Positions 1-12,700 of a stretch of 64,000 nt of DNA are shown piece by piece. The stretch spans positions 518,734-582,733 of the forward strand of contig NMRA01000238.1 in the NCBI GenBank assembly GCA_002633005.1. The letters are read 5' to 3'. This DNA comes from Phoronis australis (lineage: Eukaryota > Phoronida > Phoronidae). Made by a program: the position numbers and the translations under genes. Position 1 is the stretch's first letter. The number at the start of each line of letters is the position of its first letter. The notes under the pieces were generated by a model. The model worked only from the letters and a program-made list of their open reading frames with translations, was not told where the DNA came from and did not search any database.

Positions 1-1377
1 TAGTGTCTGCTGTTCATGCATTTTGCAGGGTTTTCTTACATTGTTTGCATAGATGTGAAACTCCATTTTCTTCAAAAGTATTTGACGTTTATTGCGGCAT
101 TGTGGGTAGATTTGTTAGGTTAAGTTCAAGAAATGAGCACATGTCATTGGTGAGTTGATTTGGGGAAAAACAACTGTCATGCATAGTATAATAGTTATGT
201 TTATTAGTTCCTTGTAACTGAACCACTAGTATGCTTACTTATAGACAATTTGGCAGACATCAAGATCCCATAAGTGTCCTAGTCTTGTGTAAAATGTGTG
301 CACAATGCCGTCTGATCCCTCTCCTTGAGGGGGCGGCATTAGGACAATCACTTAAGTTTATAGAAACTGGCAACAAATTTAGAGATTGGTATATGTAGCT
401 CACTAAATCCAGGTGTGCGTATGCATTCACACCTTGGTTGAATTTAGTGGAGCCGAAAATGACATTTTTGTATAACCTGAGGAAAAATGACTGAACTCTT
501 GAACAAAGACAGTGACCTTATTTTTATAGTGACTATCGTATGACAAACCTGACCAATGTCAAGGCAGCTGTGAACCAATCTCATTAAAGTTCTGGAAATT
601 CAGGGCCCATGACCAAGTAAGATCAGACTGAAATTGAAAAGTCTAGACTGTAGCTCGGACAATGACCAAAAGATGTCACTGGACTTCAGCTGATGATACC
701 ATTCCTGTTACAAAACACTATACAATTAAGAGGGATTTGAAATGTTGTACCAGTAGTCTTGGTAAGTGAAACATTAAACTGGATGAATCAAGATTAGTGG
801 AAAGTAAGTGAATATCATTGACTGAGGCCATGCAACCCCATTGACCTTGGACCTTTGACCCCCAAGTCAGATAATGTCTGGAAAACGGGAATTATCCCAG
901 CAGCTCACGTGAAGTTGCCACTTGGTAGATTTGATTCAATGGGAACACATCTCAAGTTGAGGTCACTTGATAATATATTCCAAAAGCTGCCATAAGGTTT
1001 GTTGAGATATGTCAATTGTGAATTTGGAATGGGTGTTATTCGTCACTTATGAAATGAAACAGAAAACAATGTTTTCTTAATTGAATTGTGATTGAGACTG
1101 ACTTACATTACAGCAAAGATATTTGACTTTTCGGTTTCAGATTGATATAAACTGTTGATAGATGCCTGTTATAGACTTGTACATATAATATTGCTATTTG
1201 GAGGTAGGTTGTCTCTTGTGTGGTGGTGTCAAAGGTTACAAAAACCAAATGTTTACTGGACTTTAAAAAACAGAGACCAAAGTGTCCCTTACGGCTTTCA
1301 TCCTTGTCAAATGCCACTGATCACCTTCCAAGTGTTATCATGCCGATGTATTCCTTTTCGTACTTCATGTATTATAG

Positions 1378-2187
1378 TTAAAAGGATACTGAAACCTGTT
1401 CGGGTGAATTCAACCAATGTTTGTTCTATCCACCATTGGTTTAAAGCAGGAATCAACTAAAAACTTCTACGGTAATTACTATCAAAGACTGGATGGTTTT
1501 TGGTGGGTGGCCTTTCCATCCAGATGTGTAATTTGTCTAAAGACCCTTTCATACTGACTGAACTCTGAGTTCCAACATAAACTGCAAAATGACATCAAAG
1601 CAAATGAAAGGTGGCACTGTTGTCATGGAAATAATGGCAAGGAATTTCTGATGCATCGCGTGCGGCGCTAAGATATTATTTTAATGTGACAATTTCTGAA
1701 CATTTAAATGTGGTAATTGACATAAAACGTTTTTCCAATTCGATTGGTGATTATCTGAGCAAAATATAAGCAACTATTAGGGAGGACACTGCTCTTTAGT
1801 TGTTGATGATAATAGTAGCCCCTGGCGATAACTTTGATGGGACCGAAGTAGGCCGTTCATACCGCACCCCAGCGGCGATGCTCCGCTGTTAAATTCACCT
1901 GTTTACTGGGGCGTTAACTTTCGCAGTTAACTTTGATCTAGAACTGAAGTTAATAGTTCAACTCCTCAAAACATCAACACGTCGATATTAGTATGATATG
2001 GCCCTAACAAGCAAAACTTCTGCTTGGTCATTTAGCAGATGATGTAAGGAGTTTTCAAAATTTGCTCCAAACATTGGAGGATAGGTGAGGGTTATGGAGC
2101 ATTACTTTGTTTTAGAGAGCTGGATGGAAAAGCCATTGTTTATGAATATCTGTTAACTGACCAAAATGGGGTTTATTAACCTTTTAA
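1378..2187. mobile_element. Non-autonomous TIR element, family A, copy 1 (expanded)
   Basis: The left end reads TTAAAAGGATACTGAAACC and the right end, on the other strand, TTAAAAGGTTAATAAACC, giving imperfect terminal inverted repeats. The interior matches the 347-bp copy at 22811-23157: a GGTGAATTCAACC block near the left, and an AGAGAGCTGGATG block plus GAATATCTGTTAACTG near the right. It is longer because an unrelated GC-richer segment (about 1780-1960) sits inside. No transposase reading frame is visible. Confidence 0.65.
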
Positions 2188-3648
2188 ACAGTTAAACTTA
2201 AAGAAAACCAGAGTAAAGAATCCCTTTTTAGTTATTTAAAAAATAAAGACTTCTCCGATTACAAACAGATTATTGTATTAAGTCCCATGTGAGAACCATT
2301 AGTGATATTTAAGGTAACGCCCATTTAAGGTTATCTTAACCAAATTGGTTTTTGATTTCTGATAATGTCATCATGCAAGGTTGAGACTATGTTAAGAAAA
2401 GTTTAGGCTTACAAATCAGCACCTTTGTGTTGTTTCATATGAAAGTGTGCAGCTAACATATTCAGTTTGACCTGATTAATTAGTATGGTAAACATTGTAC
2501 AGTTTGGGACCAGTCTATAGAATTTGGAACAGCAAAATTTTAAGCTGAAACTGATTTTCTTGATTCTGAATATTGAAAACAGGCAATTTTTGTTTGAAAA
2601 GTACGGATGAGTCATTCTTTTACCATTGACCCTAACTAACTCACAAATGACATATTTTGCCAAGCCAATTTTATGATGAGTTTGCTTAAAAAAATCTGAA
2701 AAATCAGGTCAGCTACTGATACTTCATCTTGTCCAAATACATGCATCTGTCATGAAACATCATTTCTGTGTAAAGAAGTTTAAAGTGCCCTTGAGCTCCT
2801 TAGATTAATTTTGTGATAATCTGTTTCCTGGACAACGAGCTGGTATTGCAAATATCAGCTACTTTTTTTAGTTTTATTATGTCTAGATAGATCTTGGGGC
2901 TGTTGTTTAGTGAAATGTGTTGACTGATAATATGTCCCAAAGTGGTGTTTAAGTGGAAATAAAATGCCAGAATTATGTAGTAAATTATACTAAGGTCATC
3001 CGTCCTAAGAGGAGATACTGTACTTTATCCCATACGCGTTGAATCTGTTGAGGGAAATACGGCCATGTAATAAAGTTTTCCGTATTCACCTACCGCGCTA
3101 CTTCAACAGTGACCAATGACGTGGAAAGTTCAAAATGTAGGTCAATGTCGACTCGACGTCTTCAGCCGGTTCGATACTCAATCTTTCTGAATATAGTTTA
3201 AAGTAATACAGTTGCAGCAGTGTAACTAACACTCGACATGCAACCAGGCCCTAAACGTAAAATCTGGAACAAAACTGTTAATTGTAAGACACTTATGTCT
3301 CAGTTTTCAATTGCTGAATACTATATCGTCTGCAACTCAGGCGCCGATTCCTAGGAAACTAAAATATCAAATATTGTTGTTTTTTAAGTAGTTCCAGGAG
3401 ATGTTACAAGTTCACTGCACAGATGCCGTTGTTTTCATCTTTGTAACCTCTTTTCAAGAAATAAATCGTTACTTTTAAAACTGTTTCCTTTACAAGAGTA
3501 AACTTGCAACCTAACGCGCAAGTACATACATATAGGATGTGATCCGCCATGTGAACAGTCTGGGTGAAGTATTTGAAAAATCTGCCGAAAAAATATAAGA
3601 AACTTGGGAATTCGAAGCGCATGGGATAAATACAAAACGTACCTCGAT

Positions 3649-3761
3649 TGGCGTACATGAAGTAACATCCCACGAGACATTATTCCGCATATCGAACTCT
3701 ACTTTCGGTCTCGGTCGATATGCAGAATAAGGTCAAGTGGGATATTACTTCATGTACGCCA
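3649..3761. repeat. Foldback hairpin with 25-bp arms
   Basis: Arms at 3649-3673 and 3737-3761 are reverse complements with about two mismatches (cores GGCGTACATGAAGTAA and TTACTTCATGTACGCC). Inside them CGCATATCGA and TCGATATGC form a second inverted pair, so the structure continues towards the loop. Flanks outside the arms show further weaker complementarity. It is probably a small foldback element. Confidence 0.7.
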
Positions 3762-5237
3762 CTCTCGGTTCCTTTTTGTTTATATATTTTTGGCGAGGGT
3801 GTAGCTGAAAAATTCAGTGAAAAGCAAGACCCATAAAATTTCATCCTTTTGTAAGTTATAATGCCAGAAACACCACCCCTTTGAAAGCCAGGGTTAATTC
3901 CTTAAATCTAAAAGGATCAGAAGATTGGTAACACCGACGCTTCGATTAATGGGAACACTTAACTTCGGTCTATACTCTCGAATTGAAGTTAACAGCACCA
4001 GTTAAGTCTGGAATAACGAGGTGGATTTAACATCAAAGTGTTGATGAATCGCAACAATCGGAATACTGAACTTCGATGCCGTCAGAGTTATCAGCAGGGG
4101 TTGCTGTGTTTGGCTGACACCGGCGGTGACTGGTTAATATTTGTTAGTATGTTGTTCTAATACTTATTATTTTGGCACTACATGCAGTCTGTTTCATTTT
4201 ATGCAGGTCTTTGATGGATTGTTTACATTTACAAAATGTAAGTGTAATCAAAGCGAGTTCATGCCATGTGCATACCGCCTTTGTTGGGATCAGCCATTAT
4301 TAGCCTAATCACGAGTAAAGTATTTTTAACGTAATCTTCTAGTACATCCTCATCATCCCAACACTGCAACCGTTGGCTGCCTTGTAAAGCAGACATTGTA
4401 GTTTCCTTTTGGGGAGAGGTCCTTGCTATTTTAGATGGTAAGGACAGAAAACTGCAGGCAAATGACCAAAGGCACCACCTTGTGATAACTTCGGTTGACT
4501 CAGAAGCTGATGGGAACACTAAAGCTTAACTTTGCGGTTAACCACAGTTAACATTAAAGCTATGATAGCAGCAGAGTTAACTGTGTTGGAAAGGGCTTGT
4601 AAGCTTCCTTTGACTGCTGACTCATAAGTCAGAAATACTTTGTCAAAACTAAGTGCATATTCTGCAGCCAAAAATTGAAAAATATAGATGAGGTTAAAAA
4701 GTGGTTGTGGATTTGTGTAGTTGAAAAAGAAACATTTTGCAGAGTGCGAGCTCCCTAAGGCAACCCTTTTGCTGTAAATTTTGTTGAAATGAAAGTCTTT
4801 TGTAATGAAATTTCCATCAGCTACACATGCCGCATGGGAGTACCCTTGTTATCTTACTGTAGGCCGGAACTACATAAGGTGTGTAGAGCTGCAGGTGCAT
4901 ATTATCATTTGGATCCTTTTACTATCCCAGTTGTGCTTTCAGTTATTAGGAACATATGTTGAACAAGGTCAGTTGATACCTTTGGATCTAGGATGTCGTA
5001 CTGATCGTCCCACTTGAACCATCTTAGGCAAAAATGTCGCGTAAGCCCTAAAACGATATACAATTTTGGCTTTTGTCTTATTCATGGGTGACGTGCAACC
5101 TGGGCTTGCTCTTAATGTGCTCGTGGACGGGAACAGTTATAACATCACTTTTTTCAAGAATTTCTGTTTTTTGTTTGAAAGTGTTTTTCTGTTTGATCTG
5201 TGCTGGTTTCAAGTGATTAGGCTTTAGTCACTTAGTG

Positions 5238-5324
5238 CTCTATAGTGATAACCCAGTGACATCAGCTGTGTGGAGTACAGTGCTCTATAGTGATAACCTC
5301 TTTGAAATCAGCTGTGTGGAGTAG
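5238..5324. repeat. 46-bp direct tandem duplication
   Basis: GTGCTCTATAGTGATAACC followed by a segment ending ATCAGCTGTGTGGAGTA occurs twice in direct succession with a few mismatches. Confidence 0.75.
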
Positions 5325-6499
5325 GTGATGATGGAGATTTTGTGGGACCCCCTGCAGCTCACCGATGATGGGTTTGGTGATTTGAAGCAGTGAGATTTTT
5401 GCTAAAGTATTGAGAGGAATATCCAAGTTATTTGCTTACAATTCAGGATTGGCAGTCATCTCTCATGACATGCTTCCATATACTCAATAACAGTGTTCTT
5501 TTCTTCAGGACATAATTTAGATCTCATGATCTGTATGATTTCTTAGTATAATGCGGGACCCTAAAAGCATTCAATTTTTGCCAACTTCAGAACATCATAT
5601 CTCAGAAATGACTGGTCGGATTCAAACAAAAGTTTCAGGTACTACGCTTTGTGCACTGTTCTTTAAAATGCTATAAGGAATATTCCACTTTTTCATGAGG
5701 GGCTATCAAAAGTAAGACTTTTATGACTTTTGTGAAGAAAAATTCAACAAAATAATAATTTAGAAAACTGTACCAAGTGTTTTATATGATGCAAAAATTT
5801 TTAGTGATCCTGTTGATTTGCTATGAATGTACTTCTCTTTCTTACTAAATTTTACTAAAAAGATTTGGTCCTATGTCCTTGGGAAAGTACCTTATATGTT
5901 TTCTGAAAGTAGAAATTTTGTAGATTACAATTTTTGACTTTGTACTGGTCTGTCATTAGTATGGTCTGTTTTTATCAAGCTGTTTTCAGACAGCTGTTAG
6001 ATATGCTGGTGTACTTCAAGATACGCTGCTGTCCTTCAAGATATGCAGTCCATTAATAAATCACCTTAATGAGAACCCATGGCCTTTTGTAGGCAGCTTT
6101 CTGCAGCATGCACTTTTGAGAAAAATCAATAGTCATGTGTTCTGAATGTAGATGAAATTAACGAAAGTATTAAGAGACTCGGTGAATTGTACGTCTTAGC
6201 AAAAAGGTAAGTAGTATCAGCACGTTAAATGAAACTTGTACGCCAAGTAACTAGCTAGAAACATCATTTTGAGGTATCCATTCAATTTCATGTTTCACAA
6301 AAGCTTAAACTTTATTACTCTCCAGGAAAAAGAGCATTTCAACAGACAGGATTGATCACTTTTCTTGATACGGACAAAATTTGATTTTATATGTCATTTT
6401 GATGTTGTTAAATAGAATTGTACATCATATTGTCTGTCTTTCCTGCTCTCGTTGTTGGTAACTATCATCGTGACTAAACTGTCTTTTCTTCTGTTGCAG

Positions 6500-6746
6500 G
6501 TTCGGAATCCCCCCATTCGCCTTCAGTTACCCAACCCCGTATCAAGTTCCCCAAACACAGATTCACGCCCATAGATGACAAATTCCAAGAGATCGCCAAC
6601 AACATCATCCGTCGTCAGTCGGCAATGAATTCCTGGACAACACGGGAAGATGAAGTGGGGGGCGAGACAGCCCCCTACGAGATGCCAATATACCCCATTG
6701 AGGAGATTGATAGGAAGACGAAAATTGTCCGGCAGATGAGTAAAAA
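6500..6746 (+). CDS. AMPD2: AMPD coding exon a (N-terminal region)
   Basis: The acceptor is CTGTTGCAG and the donor AA|GTAGGT. The next possible donor at 6751 would include an in-frame TAG at 6748-6750, so the earlier one is required. The exon encodes a serine- and basic-rich N-terminus, then [15 protein letters not shown] and [17 protein letters not shown], aligned to the SAPYEFPEESPIEQLEER segment of human AMPD2. It begins with two bases of a split codon and ends with two. Confidence 0.85.
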
Positions 6747-9700
6747 GTAGGTATTGCTTCAAAAGCCAGAATTTTTGTCAGAAGTTTTCTGCCAGAGAAT
6801 TGTTTAATGATAGCATAGCAGGAGACTTTCAATTCATATTCTATTTTACTGATGACTGCTAGAAAGGGCATTTATTAGGTCATTTTTAACCGATACAAGT
6901 AAACAACCAACCTAATGAATCTATAGCTGAGGTTGTTCCTTCAAAATGATTTGTTGAACTTTTTTAAAATGCCACAGTAAACTGTATTAAATGTTAAACG
7001 CCATCAAAATTATATAGCTACTGTTTGAATTAACCCTTTAATCACCATTTTCTAATTGAAGGCCTCTGCATAACCACACAGAGTAAGTTATTCGTTGTCT
7101 GTTTAAATAATGAAGAATAAACAAGTCTGCCTAGTCAGTAGTGCATGGGGAATGTTAACCACTGTCTGTGCTGCTGTCAGCTGCTGTCTAGTGCCATACT
7201 GCTCTCTATTGGTTTAGTATCCAAACCCATATCTGGAAAAATGTCAAAGGGAAATGATAATGGACTCTTCACAGATTTGTGTAGATGAAGGCATGTTCTG
7301 TATGAATTAAACTATCATGCTTGTGTAGCTGAATTAAGGTCCGATATCAATTAAACTGACCAAGTGCATCGCTTAGAATGTTTTCTTTGATAACGACAAG
7401 CCCATCAACCGCAAGTGGCATTGGTTTAGGAAGGTGGAGTGAATTGTCTTGTTGGGGTCTAGTGCTGCTGATTCAATTTCTGTCCACTGTGTCCACTTTG
7501 CACTGGAGGCTCTCCTTCGTGGGGCATCATTTAGTGACATATCGTAACTGACCATCTGGACACTACAGCTTTGTGGGTGCTGTCCGTGGGGCACTGGAGG
7601 ACGCTAGTCGCTATTGGAATGACTGAGACAGGTGGCGGATTTAGTTGAGACCTTGGGAAATGGGTGCTCTTTGTTTGTATTAATAGATACGTTTACAAGT
7701 CTTTTTTAAGGAGTTGATTTATCCACATTATTTTGAAAACGCTTTGCCCAGTCACACATTGTGTGTCATAAAAGAGATAAGCATACCTGCAGCTGACGTA
7801 GCAAGTAGAACTACTCTCGTTTGTCACATTGGCGTAGACTCACAGTTGAACTGTGGTTTTCTGTTGACCCCAGACCGTCCGGAGTTGCACCATATACCAA
7901 CTCTGGACAGTCTCTCGCTACGATTTAGCGTTATGTAGTGAAATGCAAACAGCTTTTAAAATGTTCTTGTGAAATAAGGAATCACAAAATACTCTTATCA
8001 CCATACAACACTTATCTGTTGACAGGAAAGTGGATATTTAATCGGTTGTTTTATCTTTTTAAAATGATCGCACATGTCCTGTTTATTGAGTTGGTTCTCA
8101 TTTGACAAACTGCGTTAAATGTACTATGCACTATATAGTTTTGATGTTGCATACTGTAGTTCGATGTCAATGTGTTTGTTTATGTTGCGTAGCAACTGAC
8201 AATATATTTTTTGTGACAAGCAGACCAGCACTTTCTGTACAGTAGTTAGCGCCTCTGGTGATAAGACTGTGTCCATGCACATTACATCATCATTGAGGGT
8301 ACTTTTTCCATGTAGACTTTGATTTTATAAAATGAATGAAGATTTTGTTTGACATATGGTCAAATTATCTACTAATGGTGATTTTTACGATTTGCGTGTT
8401 ACGGGAGTACACGCTCGTCAATGCGAAAAGAAAATGTAAAATATGGAGCAGATATTCGCCGTTTTTTTTCTTTCGTTGTCATACCTGTTGACAACCTCAT
8501 GTTCGGCTGTTCACCCGGTATTCCCCACGATCCGTTTTGCAAACTCACACATCATAATCATCAATGCAAGGCACCCCTACCAGGGTATAGGCCACGAATC
8601 AGAGATTTCCATTTTGTTCTGTCCTGGGCGATTCCTTCTAGCTGTCTCCACGAGTATCCTAACCCCTCCATGTCGTCGGTGATGCATCTTCTCCAGGTCA
8701 TTCGTGGTCTGCCTCCCTCTGAATAATTACCATTTATGCATAGGGTTAAATGGCAGTGAAGCTCCCACGAGTCTGGGTGCTTACCCGCTGATCCACAGAG
8801 TAGTCGACCTGGTCACCCTTGCTCTTTGAAATTGAAGTGCGCAGACTAAAAGTTCAGTGGATTTCCCAATACCGTAAGGCAAGTTGCTGACAATAAAGCT
8901 AAAGCTTCCCTGTCTAACCAACATGTGTATTCAAGTATCTAAGTACGCAATGTGAAATTGAGAGAAAATATATGATGAAATTTTCCATGACTCACCTGCT
9001 ATACCAATGTCATCAAAGCCCATAGTTGAAGATGCAAATAACACAAGTCTAAGCACAAAATCCCGCAGGACAACGTGGGTTTCTTACTAACGTGATTTTG
9101 TAAATGTATTCACCAAGAACTAATCTAAGGTTAACGGAACCGTTGTTGGCGAAATCTACTGTGCTTAATCGGCGTTTTTGATCGGCATTTGGCGATTCGC
9201 TGCAGTATCTTATCGCTATTTTGGCATTTACTGTCACCATTGATGATGAAAAATGGGACTGTTCGAGCCCTGTATACAGCTTATTGTTCAATGCGACTTG
9301 CCTTTGGTGACTAAAACAAGAACTTCGGTTTTAACAGTTGAAACTCTTAGTGTGAACAATAGCAGTTAATTATAACTGGGGAAAACTTAATAATAAACTG
9401 AATAAGATTTACCTTATTCGCCCTAATAAGTGCCCCTGCCCCTATAAGCGCCCCCCACACGTTTTCAGACTTTGCTAAAATAAGTGCCCAGTCCACGAAC
9501 GCTGTGTACATGCGAAAAATGCCTTACCTACAGTTCTAAAATTCTATAGTAACATCTTCAATTTATCACTAAGATCTGACAATCCTGAAAAAATCATTGT
9601 GCACGGAATTTGTAGACCACGAGCCTAGCTGCTATGTCGGTCTTTAGCCGTGACTATACACTTCAACCTTTTGCCATGCTTCAAAAAGAACACAAGCACG

Positions 9701-12700
9701 AATCGAAGACTAATAAAAACTTGACCTTTGTTCAGTTAAAAGCACGTGGCCAGGAAGCACGTGCTACATTCAAGTACCTGTGATCGAAGATTAGTCTTCG
9801 GGAACTATCTATTCATGAAACGAGTAGCATAGCATTGGCCAGAAATAAGTACTGGCACTTATTTCCGAAAGTTGCTAATACCGTAACAAACGTTTGCGTT
9901 ATTTTTAGGGGGGAATTATTAAATTAGTCGTAATTGGTGGTTTTTTAAGTCAAAATGACCCACTGACAGTGAACACTTCTGCACCCTTACACACCCCCGA
10001 ATCTCCTGAAAAATAACTGTTAGACTGTCACACATCCAGTCATCCGGTGACTCAATGACATCGTCTTATCAAGACAATTCTTGAACGTTTTTTAGCAGAT
10101 GACATCAACGAGTGCTATATAAAACACGTTCTGCTTTACTGCTTGTGTTAATTTCCTTAGTTACAATGCACACCTAGATGGTTAAGTCGCGTTTATTCTG
10201 GCAAATCAACTCTGATGACACGCACACGCTCGCTCACTCACACAATACGAAAACAAACTTCAAAACAAACATCACGTGACAACAACGCGTGTTTGTCCAG
10301 AGATTTTTCTCGTGTTGCGGAGTACGATCTAGCACAGATTTGGACTTAATATGCAGTTAATATCAACTCCACAGGAACTTAAAAATGTTAGGGACGCTAT
10401 TTTGAAAACTTAAGGAGGACGTCAGGTAATTTGTTGAGTCAAAACTATATTTTTACTCAAGAATTCAAGTTGACCTATCGGCGATCGCTAGGCAGCGACG
10501 CATCAGTCAGCGAGTTTTCGCACTGGGATGTTCTGAAAAATGCTTGTAATTTAACAACAAAGTTTGATAACAATGCACAGCAATTTTGTAGAAACTCTGT
10601 CATAGGTTACAAATGCGTCACAGAGCGTAAATTTGATGAATTCTAGCTTATGATTACACCTGTTTCGGAGACCGGGTTTCAACCACTTTTGGGCTATAAT
10701 AAGCGCGCCCCTCCTGAAGCGAATTTTTTAAGCGCCCTGACCGCCTAGTAGGGCAAATGCGGTAGTTGGTGTTTTTACTGTATTAGTCAATCTTCCTTCC
10801 TGTTTTCTGATCTCAGCGTTGCCTCAGCCCTGCACAGAAGGTAGGAGTGTTTGGTTGGAAGTTGTGTTAGGTTCGCCTAAGAAGAGACTGTTCACACCAA
10901 AGCAGTTACAAATTTTAAACGCTGTTTAAAAGTTGTAACTCTAGTGTGAACAGTTTAAAACTGATTGTTGAAATTTTGATTATTGGGTAGCTAAGCAAGT
11001 GGTTATAAAGGATAATTCAATGCTATTGACCAATAGCGACAAAACTAGGAACCTGGGTTGTAACAACTACAAGTCTTTGTGAGTGGTACAACTTAAAAAG
11101 TTTTAAATACAGCAAAGAAATAACTTGGTTTAGTTGGTGTGAATGCAGCTTAAGTTCAGACTGATGTTGTTTCATGGACTACGGAAAAATTTCATCAGTT
11201 TTGGACGCAATGTGGCAGAAATAAATCCTCATTTTCAAGCTCTACCATAGCTACTGTGTTTTGAGAATCTGTAGGCATTCACTACAATGTTTGAAGCCTT
11301 TATAAAATGAACATTTTTCGTTATTCAATTTTTGTGAGAAGTTGGTGAGATATTACGATAACAAACTTACAATGATGGTACCACAGGCTTTCTTGTTCGG
11401 TCTGCTTTGTATGTGTACCCAATGTGACATTCCTAGAAACCTTGTGGTCAAAATTTTAAGTTGGCCTTGTTCACTGGCCAACTAAACTGTGTTTTATTCC
11501 TGTGGTAAATTGTTAATGTTCAGTTTGTTTCAATTATGCCTGTAACATTTTTGGTGCTTCTGTTAGCTATAATTTTACCCTAATTTTTGTTTTGTTTTGC
11601 TTTTGTACTCAATCCATCTTAAGTGCGTTGGGAAATTAGTTGAGCTCTGTTGTCACCAATCATGTAGTTGGGCCATTGTCAACATCAAAATTAGATATGG
11701 AATCTTGTAACGGGACTGGAGATTTGTGGGGGCCATATCATCAACACTAATGCACAGCTCCACACTCTTGACAGAGATAAGACACTTTGCCCAGGAGTAC
11801 TGTGACTTTCAGCTGATTGAGTACTGGAAGGTGTTAATCCTGGGTTGCTCCACTGTCCCGATTCAAAGTTCCTTCCTGTTAGTTATCAGCAGTTTAGCTG
11901 ATACACTGTCTTTTACTATAATGCTGGCTCTATTTCACTTTGACTATACAGTTATCCTGATTGTTGCCTTAAACCTCAGCTAAATGAAATTGATATTGCT
12001 ATAGCAACCGAGGTGTTTCCAAGGCAATTTAGTGGAATAAAAAATAATGGATTTTGTCTAACTATTTATTGGTTGCAATGTTTCATCATTTTGTGATAGC
12101 TGGTTAGAATCATTTTGTTGAATTATCAAAAGTGTAGATATTTGGAACAAATTTTCCTTGTGGTGTTTTCAATCATTGATGAGGGGTAATATTTGTTAAG
12201 TTGCAATTGAGAGAGAAGTTGAGAGATATTTTCTAAAATACTTCAATGTCATGTGGAGTCCTTGCTTTGTTAGACATGGTGGTTAGATGACTCAAGTCTA
12301 GACAATACTTGGACATGTACTCGGGACATGACTTTCATGGTGTTTTCACACAGATCTGAGTTACTAACTTGTATCAAAAGTTGTTTTGAGATATTTAGAG
12401 AGTACCATGCTAGTTATGGATTAAAACTTTCTTAATCTCTACTTTTGTGTAGACATTTGACAAAATAGAATTTTTCTTATGTGAACAATTATGTGAGTGG
12501 TAACTTTTGGTTGAGTTTACATTATGTGCAGCAAGGAAATCAGATGTTAAGTATAAAAATGACAATATTTGCAATTATTTTTGTGCAAAATAAGTGAAGA
12601 ATTGCTGCAGGTGATTAAGCCCATGTGTATACCTCTGATGACTACAAACTCCCTTATGCTCTTAATTATTGCTAATTGTGCCTGTTGTGCCGTTATTTAT

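Larger units (their letters stand above)
1..6499. other. Non-coding region upstream of the first recognised AMPD exon
   Basis: No exon of a recognisable family was found on either strand. The first AMPD exon begins at 6500 with two bases of a split codon, so at least one earlier coding exon exists. It is probably left of the window, or it is an unrecognised short N-terminal exon here. The stretch holds a TIR element (1378-2187), a hairpin (3649-3761), AACTT/GTTAAC-rich element debris around 3940-4110 and 4500-4600, and a 46-bp tandem duplication (5238-5324). Confidence 0.6.

Noticed and set aside
6747-6752. Donor at 6751 (GTATTG) for AMPD exon a.
   Set aside because: It would include an in-frame TAG at 6748-6750. 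GTAGGT at 6747 avoids this and matches the phase of exon b.
8421-8726. Plus-strand frames at 8421-8726 as a gene.
   Set aside because: The opposite strand carries a clear LINE reverse-transcriptase C-terminus, which explains the open frames.
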